Positions 7,547 through 14,547 of a stretch of 18,564 bases of DNA are shown here, piece by piece; the first letter of the stretch is position 1; each line of letters begins with the position of its first letter. This DNA is from Syntrophus sp. (in: bacteria) (GTDB lineage: Bacteria > Desulfobacterota > Syntrophia > Syntrophales > UBA5619). The position numbers and the translations under genes are program-made. A model generated the notes under the pieces. The model had not been told where the DNA came from. It saw nothing but the letters and a program-made list of their open reading frames with translations, and made no database searches. The stretch is taken from positions 1 through 18,564 of the forward strand of contig PNOO01000018.1 in NCBI GenBank assembly GCA_013824905.1, written 5' to 3'.

Positions 7547-9883
7547 ATGAATCTATTGAAACGAAAACAACCTGTGACCGCTCGAGGAACGCCATCGGGA
7601 AAGGGCAGCCCGTTAAACAGATTGCAGATTGTTGCGCTGGTTGTTTTGTTGAGCTCACTTTCTTTGTTTTTAAGCGCGCTTCTTACCCGCCAAAGCCATT
7701 TCAACGCTCCCAAGTATCAACCGGGCGACATCGCCCGTACGGACATCATCATCCCAATGGATGCCCTTATAGAGGATGAGCTCGCCACTCAGGACCGCCG
7801 GGCGGAGGCTAAAGCCAAGGCATTGCCGGTTTATCGCTTCAACCCGTCTTTGCAGGATGACCAGGCGTCCAGGTTGAAGGCGGCATTTGTCCAATCCCGA
7901 GCCCTTCTAGGACTGAACCCGACGGGCAAAGAATCATCGGCAAGGCCGCGCGGGCGTTTGTTTCGAAACTTGCCGACTGCTGTGCAGGCACAGCTTCGCT
8001 CGACCATGCAGAATCTTGACATAAAACCGCCGGTGGATGATCTGCTTACTTTTCTGGTGAGGGAGGGTTTTAAGTCGAGCCTGGAGGATCAGATCTCCTT
8101 TGTGCTGAGTGATGTCTTTTCGACCATGCTCATCCCCGCCGACGCTCTCTTTACCAGACAGAAGGAGAGCATTCACAAGATGAACATTGTCACGGGAAAG
8201 ATGGAAACCATCTCAGTAAACCTTCTCTCGACGCTTGCCCAAGTCCGAAACAGAATCAGCAAGCAGATCAGTCAGGATTCCGGTTTGGTCGTTGCCAGTC
8301 GCCCGCATGTTAGTCGAATCCTGGAAAGTATGATCATTCCCAATCTGACATTTGACGAATCGATGACGAAGTCAAGACAGGAAGAGGACGTAAAGAATGT
8401 CGACCATGTCCTGCGAAAGCTGAAAAAAGGGAAGATTGTTCTCCGTCAAGGCGATGAGGTCGAGGAAGACCATCTAATTCAGATTGAAGCCATTCGTAAA
8501 CTTTCCCCGACTGGTTCCTCCATGATGCAAACGATCGGGATGGCTTTTCTGATTGGCATACTTCTGGCGATTTTCGTCTTTTTCGTACGTTTCATCAACT
8601 TAAACCAATGGAGCCATATCAGACTGGTGGGGTTTTTGATCCTTACCCTGACTGCAAACCTCCTGCTGCTGAAGATCTCATGGTTTGTCTGCGAATCCGT
8701 CAGCCAAAGCTTCCTGTCCTCACCATTTAACGACAAAACATATTTCTTTTACTTGTTGCCGTTTGCTTGCGGTTCCATGCTTGTCACCCTTCTGGCGGGT
8801 GAACGATGTGCCCAGTTTTTTGTCATCTTCTCCTGCATTCTGGCAGGCCAGTCCATCGGAATGGACTCCTATGGCTTTTTCTACATCCTGATCACCAATC
8901 TGACAGGAATCATCTTCATACGAAAAGCCACACAGCGAATAGGAATGATCGGCGCCGGATTTAAGCTCGGCTTATCCGCGGCAGTCCTATTTTTCATTCT
9001 CCAAACTGCAGAACAGGCGCCGCTGGATGTGATGAGTGGAAGTTTTGGGGCTGTCCTGGCATTCCTGTCCGGGCTTGTCAACGCCATTTTCCTTGTATTC
9101 ACACTTCCGCTGTGTGAGCGCATCTTCATGGTGACGACGGAGATCCGGCTCTCTGAGCTCGGCAACTTGAATCTTCATCTCATCCGAGAGCTGATCCTGA
9201 AGGCTCCTGGAACCTATAACCACAGCATCGCCGTCGGCACCCTATGCGAGGGGGCAGCCAAGGCAATCGGCCTAAATCCGCTCTTTTTAAGAATTGCCAG
9301 CCTGTACCACGATATCGGTAAGACGGTCCGGCCTGAATATTTTGTGGAGAACCAGCAGGATGTCAATCCTCACGAACAAATCAGCTCCCAGGAGAGCGTC
9401 CATATTTTGGAGGGGCATGTCACTTACGGAATCTCCATTGCAAGGAAAGCGAATCTCCCGTCTTCCATAGTCGACCTGATTCCCCAGCATCATGGGACCA
9501 AATTGATGCAATTTTTCTACGAGAAAGAAAAAAAACAGGCAGCAGAGTCAGGAACGGAAGTTCAAAAAGATCAATTCCGTTATTCCGGCCCCAAACCTCA
9601 AACGAAAGCGGCAGCCATTCTCATGTTGGCCGACGGCATAGAAGCCGCCGCGCGGACGCTCAACGACCATTCTCAGAATAAACTTCTCGATCTGATCCGA
9701 AAAATGATCACCGACACAACGGAAGACGGGCAATTTTCGGAATGCGACATCACACTGTCGGAAATAAACCGTATCACCTATAGCTTTTTAGAAACTCTTT
9801 CCAGTTACTACCACTGCCGTATCGCATACCCGGGGTTCGACTTCAATCAGGATCTGTGTGCCAACGTAAATGGACTGAGGTAA
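7547..9883 (+). CDS. pgpH: PgpH-type 7TM-HD phosphodiesterase (predicted c-di-AMP hydrolase)
   Basis: This 778-residue membrane protein has the PgpH layout. TM1 lies at about residues 26-47. A large extracytoplasmic 7TMR-HDED domain follows (about 55-320), then a cluster of membrane helices (about 325-520) and a cytoplasmic HD domain from about 545 to the end. Metal-binding residues are visible in GTYNHS, YHDIGK (His588, Asp589), GHVTYG and PQHHGT. Characterised PgpH proteins hydrolyse cyclic di-AMP. The start at 7547 was chosen because the longer frame from 7439 runs inside gpgS; the ribosome-binding site here is weak. It follows gpgS by 43 bp. In many genomes this family lies between phoH and ybeY; neither is present here, which suggests an additional or relocated copy. 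Confidence 0.85.
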   Translation: MNLLKRKQPVTARGTPSGKGSPLNRLQIVALVVLLSSLSLFLSALLTRQSHFNAPKYQPGDIARTDIIIPMDALIEDELATQDRRAEAKAKALPVYRFNPSLQDDQASRLKAAFVQSRALLGLNPTGKESSARPRGRLFRNLPTAVQAQLRSTMQNLDIKPPVDDLLTFLVREGFKSSLEDQISFVLSDVFSTMLIPADALFTRQKESIHKMNIVTGKMETISVNLLSTLAQVRNRISKQISQDSGLVVASRPHVSRILESMIIPNLTFDESMTKSRQEEDVKNVDHVLRKLKKGKIVLRQGDEVEEDHLIQIEAIRKLSPTGSSMMQTIGMAFLIGILLAIFVFFVRFINLNQWSHIRLVGFLILTLTANLLLLKISWFVCESVSQSFLSSPFNDKTYFFYLLPFACGSMLVTLLAGERCAQFFVIFSCILAGQSIGMDSYGFFYILITNLTGIIFIRKATQRIGMIGAGFKLGLSAAVLFFILQTAEQAPLDVMSGSFGAVLAFLSGLVNAIFLVFTLPLCERIFMVTTEIRLSELGNLNLHLIRELILKAPGTYNHSIAVGTLCEGAAKAIGLNPLFLRIASLYHDIGKTVRPEYFVENQQDVNPHEQISSQESVHILEGHVTYGISIARKANLPSSIVDLIPQHHGTKLMQFFYEKEKKQAAESGTEVQKDQFRYSGPKPQTKAAAILMLADGIEAAARTLNDHSQNKLLDLIRKMITDTTEDGQFSECDITLSEINRITYSFLETLSSYYHCRIAYPGFDFNQDLCANVNGLR

Positions 9884-9888
9884 TCTGC

Positions 9889-9902
9889 GAAATAGCTATT
9901 TC
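9889..9902. other. Perfect 14-bp palindrome after pgpH
   Basis: GAAATAG followed directly by CTATTTC, starting 5 bp after the pgpH stop and 49 bp before the LapA-like gene. There is no loop and only a short T stretch, so a terminator role is weak. A protein-binding site is equally possible. Confidence 0.3.
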
Positions 9903-9950
9903 TTATGGCACCATCGTTAATCACGGTGATCACTCTTCAAGGAGGCAGTC

Positions 9951-10469
9951 ATGCACTTAAGAACTTTGTTTGTCTTGCTCATTCTTGGGGTAATGGCGGC
10001 GTTCGCAGCGGTCAACTGGAACTCGTTCATGGCGCCGACGACCCTGTCGCTCCTGTTTGCGACTATTCAAGCGCCTCTGGGGTTGATCATGCTCGGATTT
10101 ACCGCGCTGCTGATGGCAGTATTCCTTTTGTTCATTGCGTATCTGCAAGCATCGCTGCTAGTGGACACCAGGCGCCATACGCGCGAGTTGCTGGCCCAAC
10201 GCACACTTGCCGATCAGGCCGAGGCATCCCGTATTGCCGAGCTGCGCAGTTATCTGGAGGCTGGGCTGCCGAAGCTAGAGAAGGAGATCGTGGAGTCGCG
10301 GGTCGCCGTGGAAACGCATCTCGATCAGCTGGACCGGGATCTGCGGTCCGCTGTTGAGGAGGCAGGGAATACGCTTGCGGCGTACATCGGCGAACTGGAA
10401 GATCGTTTGGAGCGGGGCGGGAACGGATTCCCATCCTTCCATTTAAGGCCCATCGGCATCATCCAATAA
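9951..10469 (+). CDS. LapA-domain-like small membrane protein with coiled coil
   Basis: This 172-residue protein has two hydrophobic helices, about residues 4-22 and 42-66. They are separated by a short loop with AAVNWNSF, which matches the LapA (lipopolysaccharide assembly protein A) domain pattern. A long charged helical segment follows (about 75-160), rich in Glu, Arg, Leu and Ala and likely to form a coiled coil. In Escherichia coli LapA works with LapB in controlling LPS synthesis; proteins with only the LapA domain are widespread and mostly uncharacterised. AGGAGG lies 6 nt before the ATG. It ends 26 bp from the convergent uspA gene. It may be co-transcribed with pgpH (67-bp gap) or have its own promoter. 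Confidence 0.65.
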   Translation: MHLRTLFVLLILGVMAAFAAVNWNSFMAPTTLSLLFATIQAPLGLIMLGFTALLMAVFLLFIAYLQASLLVDTRRHTRELLAQRTLADQAEASRIAELRSYLEAGLPKLEKEIVESRVAVETHLDQLDRDLRSAVEEAGNTLAAYIGELEDRLERGGNGFPSFHLRPIGIIQ

Positions 10470-10495
10470 GGAAGAGTCACTGCTTGTCCTGGAAC

Positions 10496-11338
10496 TCAGC
10501 GTGTGAGAAGCACCGGAATCGTGCTTTTCCGAATGACCGTGGAGGTTGTGCTTCCGACGAGCATTTCCCGGAGGCGGTTGTGGCCGTATGCCCCCATGAC
10601 GAGGAGATCAACCGCCGCCTCCCGCGTGAATTTTAAAAGCCCTTTGTCTTCCTTGCCTTTCAGGATGAGGATGGCGCTGTCGGCCGGGGTGGTTTTGATG
10701 TATGCCTTTGCCTCCTCAGAAAGTTTGGCGCCAAGGGTCTCATCGTTCGTGATGATGACGACCGACAGCGGCCAGGCGGCTCGCGCCGATAGTTCCGCGG
10801 CCAGTTTCAGGGCATTTTGAGCCGGGGCGCTCCCGTCATAGGCGAGGGCCATGTTTTTGATCTCCCGGAAGTGTTCCGGAGTGACCAGGACGGGCTTCCC
10901 AGAGTGCCGGACGACCGCCTGTGCCGTGGAGCCGAGGATCGCCCCGCCGTCGATGTGGAAGTGTTCGCCGCGCTGCGCCAAGAGTATCCAGTCGCAGCAC
11001 TTCCGACCCTCCTCTATGATGGTCTCGTCGATCACCCCGGTGACTTTCTTCGTTTCGGGATGGATATCCGCCGCCTCGCACTGCTCGCGGAACTCCTTGA
11101 GTATCGATTCAGCCTTGACATCGAGGCTGCTTTCGATGGCCGGGAGAAACTCCTGATAAGGGGGGAGGCCGATGGAGCCGGAGATGTCCGTGAAGACGGG
11201 TCCCTGTAAAAGCCTGACGTCTACGACGTGCAATCCCGTCAGCTGTATGTTCAGTTTTCGGGCGATATAGATGCCGTAGGCGATGGCCGTTTTTCCATAA
11301 TCGGATCCATCAGTAGGGATGAGGATATTCCTGACCAT
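10496..11338 (-). CDS. Universal stress protein with two USP domains
   Basis: This 280-residue protein consists of tandem USP domains. The first begins MVRNILIPTDGSDYGKTAI; the second starts at about residue 163 with KNMALAYDGSAPAQNALKLA. The second domain ends with the ATP-binding motif G249-x2-G252-x9-G262-S, followed by the conserved STIPVLLTR strand. In the first domain the corresponding motif is less regular (QRGEHFHIDGGAILGST). Such proteins are stress-induced nucleotide-binding regulators or chaperone-like factors in the cytoplasm; the specific target is unknown. AGGAGG precedes the ATG at good spacing. The cupin gene lies 90 bp upstream on the same strand, and both probably use the promoter at 11833-11861. 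A broken paralogue lies at 3311-3631. Confidence 0.9.
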   Translation of the reverse strand: MVRNILIPTDGSDYGKTAIAYGIYIARKLNIQLTGLHVVDVRLLQGPVFTDISGSIGLPPYQEFLPAIESSLDVKAESILKEFREQCEAADIHPETKKVTGVIDETIIEEGRKCCDWILLAQRGEHFHIDGGAILGSTAQAVVRHSGKPVLVTPEHFREIKNMALAYDGSAPAQNALKLAAELSARAAWPLSVVIITNDETLGAKLSEEAKAYIKTTPADSAILILKGKEDKGLLKFTREAAVDLLVMGAYGHNRLREMLVGSTTSTVIRKSTIPVLLTR

Positions 11339-11428
11339 ATTGCCTCCTATTGCATTTCAACAACGATTCGCAGGGGCGACCTCTCCTCCGATATCAGAGG
11401 TGAAAATCTCCATCGGCCCGGCCCCCGA

Positions 11429-11764
11429 TTATTCCACGCCTGTCGGGATGATGCAAATAAAACGGAGGGCCTCCTTGCCTTTGTTGATCAGGCAGTGTTT
11501 TTCTCCGGCGGGGAGAAAGAGGGTGCTCCCCTCTCCGATGGGCGTTTCCTTTCCGCCCTCGTCGCGGGCCGCGCCCTCACCGGCGAGGATGAAGATTTCG
11601 TGCTCCCAGGGGTGGGCATGGTCCGGGCTTGTGAGACCGGGTGCGACATCGAATACGCGCATGATGAAGTTCTGCGCCCCCTCGTCCGGGCCGATCACGA
11701 CCCTCTTTCTAACGCCCGGCATCGGTTCCGTGGCCGGTACATCACGGTAATGGCGTATTTTCAT
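11429..11764 (-). CDS. Small single-domain cupin protein
   Basis: This 111-residue protein is a single beta-barrel cupin. Motif 1 is HAHPWEHEIFILAGEG, giving His49, His51 and Glu56, and motif 2 contains PAGEKHCLIN with His90. Together these form a complete metal-binding set. Such stand-alone cupins can be dioxygenases, isomerases or sensors, and the substrate cannot be read. A CGGGAG ribosome-binding sequence lies 10 nt before the ATG. It is the first gene of the cupin-uspA unit and sits between that unit's promoter and uspA. In the decayed copy at 3300-3729 the cupin gene is absent, so it was either lost there or inserted here. Confidence 0.8.
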   Translation of the reverse strand: MKIRHYRDVPATEPMPGVRKRVVIGPDEGAQNFIMRVFDVAPGLTSPDHAHPWEHEIFILAGEGAARDEGGKETPIGEGSTLFLPAGEKHCLINKGKEALRFICIIPTGVE

Positions 11765-11804
11765 ATAAAAAAATCTCCCGGGTTGAATCTAGATGCAGAC
11801 GGAA

Positions 11805-11825
11805 GCGCTTCCTCATGAAAAGCGC
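11805..11825 (-). promoter_or_regulatory. Inverted repeat at predicted transcript start of cupin-uspA
   Basis: GCGCTT (11805-11810) and AAGCGC (11820-11825) form a perfect 6-bp inverted repeat around 9 bases. It begins at the predicted first transcribed base, as in the counterpart at 3663-3686. Confidence 0.45.
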
Positions 11826-11832
11826 ATTATTT

Positions 11833-11861
11833 TTCATAAGCTATCCGCCGGGAGATTGCAA
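11833..11861 (-). promoter_or_regulatory. Promoter of cupin-uspA operon
   Basis: Minus strand: TTGCAA, a 17-bp spacer, then TATGAA (4/6 and 4/6 consensus). The spacer differs from that of the decayed copy at only one base. Transcription would start near 11826, leaving a leader of about 60 nt before the cupin ATG. Confidence 0.65.
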
Positions 11862-11980
11862 CTGAAAATCATCGTGATCCGTCCCCGCTGGGATAGAGAT
11901 ATCGGAACCAGAGGATGGGATGTGGATGGATATAATAGTTGTAAAAAGTAATAATAAGTATGTAAATGTTATTTTATATC

Positions 11981-12009
11981 TTGAAAGTTCATTCACAATC
12001 ATTTATCAT
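11981..12009 (+). promoter_or_regulatory. Promoter of the tup regulator operon
   Basis: TTGAAA, a 17-bp spacer, then TATCAT (5/6 and 5/6 consensus). Transcription would start near 12016, 18 nt before the ATG at 12034. The AT-rich tract at 11925-11980 just upstream could be an UP element or regulator-binding region. This promoter position also argues against the in-frame start at 11920. Confidence 0.65.
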
Positions 12010-12033
12010 CCCGCCGTTGGGAAGGAGAGGGCT

Positions 12034-12951
12034 ATGTCGGAAGAGATAATGAACACCAAAGAAGTTGCCCGCTACCTGGACGTCCACGAAAAGCAAGTAT
12101 ACGCTCTGATCAAAACGAGAAGAATTCCGGCGACGCGGGTCACAGGGAAGTGGATCTTTCCGAAAAAAGTGATCGACGAATGGATCGAGATGAACGCGAA
12201 AACGGGACTGGAGGAAGCGCGTCAGAAGAGCGGCAGGATAACGGGGGCTCTTCTCGCATCGGGGAGCAACGATCCGGTTCTCGACATCCTTCAGACCTGT
12301 CTTCGGAAAGCCCATCCCGAATTTTTCATCTTCTCCGCCAATACAGGAAGCAGAGAGGGGCTCTCTGCTCTGGAGCAAGGTTACACGGACATCGCCTGGT
12401 CCCATCTGCTTGATCCGGAAAGCGGGGAATACAACATTCCCTACCTGGACAAATACCTACCCCATGTCAAGGCCGTTGTCGTCAATCTCTTTTTCCGGGA
12501 ACTCGGCTTTGTCGCGGCGCCTGGGAATCCGCTCCATATCGGAAACTTTGCGGATCTAAGACGAGAGGGGGTCCGTTTCGTCAACCGCCAAGCCGGCTCG
12601 GGGACCCGCCTTTTGTTGGATTACCATCTCGGAAAGGCGGGGATCGCTGCCGGGGGGATCGCCGGTTATGGCGAAGAGGTGTTTACGCATATTGAGGTCG
12701 GTCTGGCCATTCTTTCGGGAGTCGCCGATACGGGGATTGCCACAGCGGCGATTTCGAGTCTCCTCGGACTTGATTTCGTCCCCATCACCCGGGAGCGGTT
12801 TGACATGATCCTCGATCAGTCGGTCTTCTTTCAGAAAGGGATCCAGGCGCTGATGGACGTCCTCACCGGCGAAGAGTTCAGGAAGCGGGTGGGTAACCTA
12901 GGCAGTTACGACTTCAGCAATGCGGGCAAGATCATCTATTCAAAAGCGTAG
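12034..12951 (+). CDS. Transcriptional regulator: excisionase-type HTH fused to PBP-like sensor domain
   Basis: This is a 305-residue one-component regulator. Residues about 5-55 form a MerR/excisionase-type helix-turn-helix (MNTKEVARYLDVHEKQVYAL, then IPATRVTGKWIFPKKVIDEW). Residues about 70-300 form a periplasmic-binding-protein-like domain of the PF12727 type, with the hallmark VNRQAGSGTRLLLD at about 182-195. There is no signal peptide, so the sensor works in the cytoplasm. It is followed 30 bp later by tupA, which makes it the likely tungstate- or molybdate-responsive regulator of the transporter; the ligand is inferred. The ATG at 12034 was chosen because GGAGAGGG precedes it and the promoter lies just upstream; the ATG at 11920 would add 38 unrelated residues. 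Confidence 0.85.
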   Translation: MSEEIMNTKEVARYLDVHEKQVYALIKTRRIPATRVTGKWIFPKKVIDEWIEMNAKTGLEEARQKSGRITGALLASGSNDPVLDILQTCLRKAHPEFFIFSANTGSREGLSALEQGYTDIAWSHLLDPESGEYNIPYLDKYLPHVKAVVVNLFFRELGFVAAPGNPLHIGNFADLRREGVRFVNRQAGSGTRLLLDYHLGKAGIAAGGIAGYGEEVFTHIEVGLAILSGVADTGIATAAISSLLGLDFVPITRERFDMILDQSVFFQKGIQALMDVLTGEEFRKRVGNLGSYDFSNAGKIIYSKA

Positions 12952-12981
12952 TGTCGGTTCATTTTTCAGGAGGTTTCGATA

Positions 12982-13848
12982 ATGAGGCGGATATTGAAGA
13001 GGGGCTTTTTAGCAACGGGGATCGCTTTAGTATTTTTGTTGTATGCGGCTTTACCCGCCTTAGCGGCTTTGCCGGCACAGAAAAACCTGATCCTGGCGAC
13101 GACGACCAGCACTCAGGATTCGGGCCTTCTGGATGTTCTGATCCCGATCTTTGAAAAGAAGACGGGTTATTTCGTCAAGACCATCGCCGTCGGTTCGGGC
13201 CAGGCGATGGCGATGGGCCAGAAGGGCGAGGCCGACGTCCTTCTTGTCCACTCCCCCGACGCGGAAAAGAAGTTCATCGCGGAGGGAAGCGGCGTGAACC
13301 GAGTGATCGTGATGCACAATGATTTTGTCGTCGTCGGTCCTTCCGTCGATCCGGCGGCGATCAAGGGATCAAAAATCACCCCGGATGCCTTCAGGAAGAT
13401 CGCCGCGGCCGGCGCCCTCTTCCTCTCGCGGGGGGACAACTCAGGTACCCATGCCAAGGAGAAGGGGATTTGGAAAACGGTCGGGATCAATCCGGAGAAC
13501 CAAAAATGGTATCAGCAGACCGGCCTCGGGATGGGACAGACACTGAATATCGCGTCCGAGAAGAAGGGCTACACCCTTGCCGATAGGGGAACCTGGCTCG
13601 CCCTGCAGAAGAACCTCGCCCTTCCCATCCTCAATGAGGGGGGCCCGATCCTGCTGAACGTCTACCATGTGATCACGGTGAATCCCGTAAAATGGCCGAA
13701 GGTGAACGTCGAGGGGGCGAATGCCTTTTCCGCATTCATAGTTTCCGTGGAAACCCAGAGGATCATCAAGACCTTCGGTCTGGAGAAGTACGGGGGGGCG
13801 CTCTTCTTCCCCGATGCGGGCAAGAAGGAAGAGGAGCTCGGAAAATAG
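12982..13848 (+). CDS. tupA: Tungstate ABC transporter substrate-binding protein
   Basis: This 288-residue secreted binding protein has a signal peptide (MRRILKRG, a hydrophobic core, cleavage after ALA at about residue 28). The mature N-terminus carries TTTSTQDSGLLD at residues 40-51, the signature of TupA proteins that bind tungstate with high selectivity over molybdate. Later segments SRGDNSGTHAKEKGIW, YTLADRGTWLAL and NVYHVITVNP are also family-typical. There is no lipobox cysteine, so it is probably soluble in the periplasm. AGGAGG lies 8 nt before the ATG. The stop codon directly abuts the tupB ATG, indicating tight co-expression. Confidence 0.93.
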   Translation: MRRILKRGFLATGIALVFLLYAALPALAALPAQKNLILATTTSTQDSGLLDVLIPIFEKKTGYFVKTIAVGSGQAMAMGQKGEADVLLVHSPDAEKKFIAEGSGVNRVIVMHNDFVVVGPSVDPAAIKGSKITPDAFRKIAAAGALFLSRGDNSGTHAKEKGIWKTVGINPENQKWYQQTGLGMGQTLNIASEKKGYTLADRGTWLALQKNLALPILNEGGPILLNVYHVITVNPVKWPKVNVEGANAFSAFIVSVETQRIIKTFGLEKYGGALFFPDAGKKEEELGK

Positions 13849-14547
13849 ATGGATCTGATCGTCGAAGGGATCAAAAAGGCCTTTTTCCTCATCCTTACAC
13901 TGGATGCGGAGGTCCTCGGGATCACGCTCCTGTCGCTCAAGGTGTCGGGACTGGCGACGCTCATCAGCCTCGTTATCGGGATTTCGGTGGGGACGGTCGT
14001 AGCCCTCTCCCGGTTTCCCGGGCGGCAGCTCGTCGTGAGCCTGATCAACACGGGGATGGGGCTCCCGCCGGTCGTCGTGGGCCTCTTCGTCACGATCTTT
14101 CTCTGGCGGAACGGACCGTTGGGTTTTCTGGAGATCCTCTATACACCGACGGCGATCATCCTGGCCCAGGCCGTCATCGCAACGCCGATCGTCACGGGGA
14201 TCAGCCTGGCAGCGATCCAGCACCTGCCGGCGAATCTCCGTCTCCAAATCCTCGCCCTCGGCGCCACCCGCCTCCAGATGGTTTGGATCCTCGTGAAGGA
14301 GGCGCGCCTCCCCCTTCTGGCTGCCGTGATGGCGGGCTTTGGCGGCGTCATCTCGGAGGTGGGCGCCTCGATCATGGTCGGCGGAAATATCAAAGGATAT
14401 TCCCGGGTCCTGACGACGGCGACCGTGATGGAGACGAGCCGGGGGAATTTCGATATCGCCATCGCCCTCGGTATCATTCTCCTTATCCTCTCGTTTTTCA
14501 TCAACGCCATTCTGACGCAGATACAGCAGAGGGAGAGGCCGCGATGA
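13849..14547 (+). CDS. tupB: Tungstate ABC transporter permease
   Basis: This 232-residue inner-membrane protein has five or six hydrophobic helices. The cytoplasmic coupling loop KEARLPLLAAVMAGFGGVIS matches the EAA motif of binding-protein-dependent permeases. The IRG-like GMGLPPVVVGLFVTIFLWRNGPLG segment is typical of the TupB/ModB group. It begins immediately after the tupA stop codon with no spacing; a GAAGAGGAG sequence inside the end of tupA can serve as ribosome-binding site. Its last four bases overlap the tupC start (ATGA). It would form the channel of the importer as a homodimer. Confidence 0.92.
   Translation: MDLIVEGIKKAFFLILTLDAEVLGITLLSLKVSGLATLISLVIGISVGTVVALSRFPGRQLVVSLINTGMGLPPVVVGLFVTIFLWRNGPLGFLEILYTPTAIILAQAVIATPIVTGISLAAIQHLPANLRLQILALGATRLQMVWILVKEARLPLLAAVMAGFGGVISEVGASIMVGGNIKGYSRVLTTATVMETSRGNFDIAIALGIILLILSFFINAILTQIQQRERPR

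Larger units (their letters stand above)
10485..11870 (-). repeat. Intact copy of duplicated usp locus
   Basis: This block carries promoter, 5' hairpin, cupin gene and full uspA, and is homologous to 3300-3729. The junctions of the missing parts in the other copy correspond to about 10545-11086 (inside uspA) and about 11349-11782 (the cupin gene and flanks). Confidence 0.8.

Noticed and set aside
11228..11818. 196-codon plus-strand frame opposite cupin and the uspA start
   Set aside because: The minus strand encodes a complete cupin with all four metal ligands and a start signal; the plus frame shows no motif.
11920..12033. Upstream start for the HTH-PBP regulator
   Set aside because: The added 38 residues are AT-rich and non-homologous, and a near-consensus promoter at 11981-12009 lies inside them.
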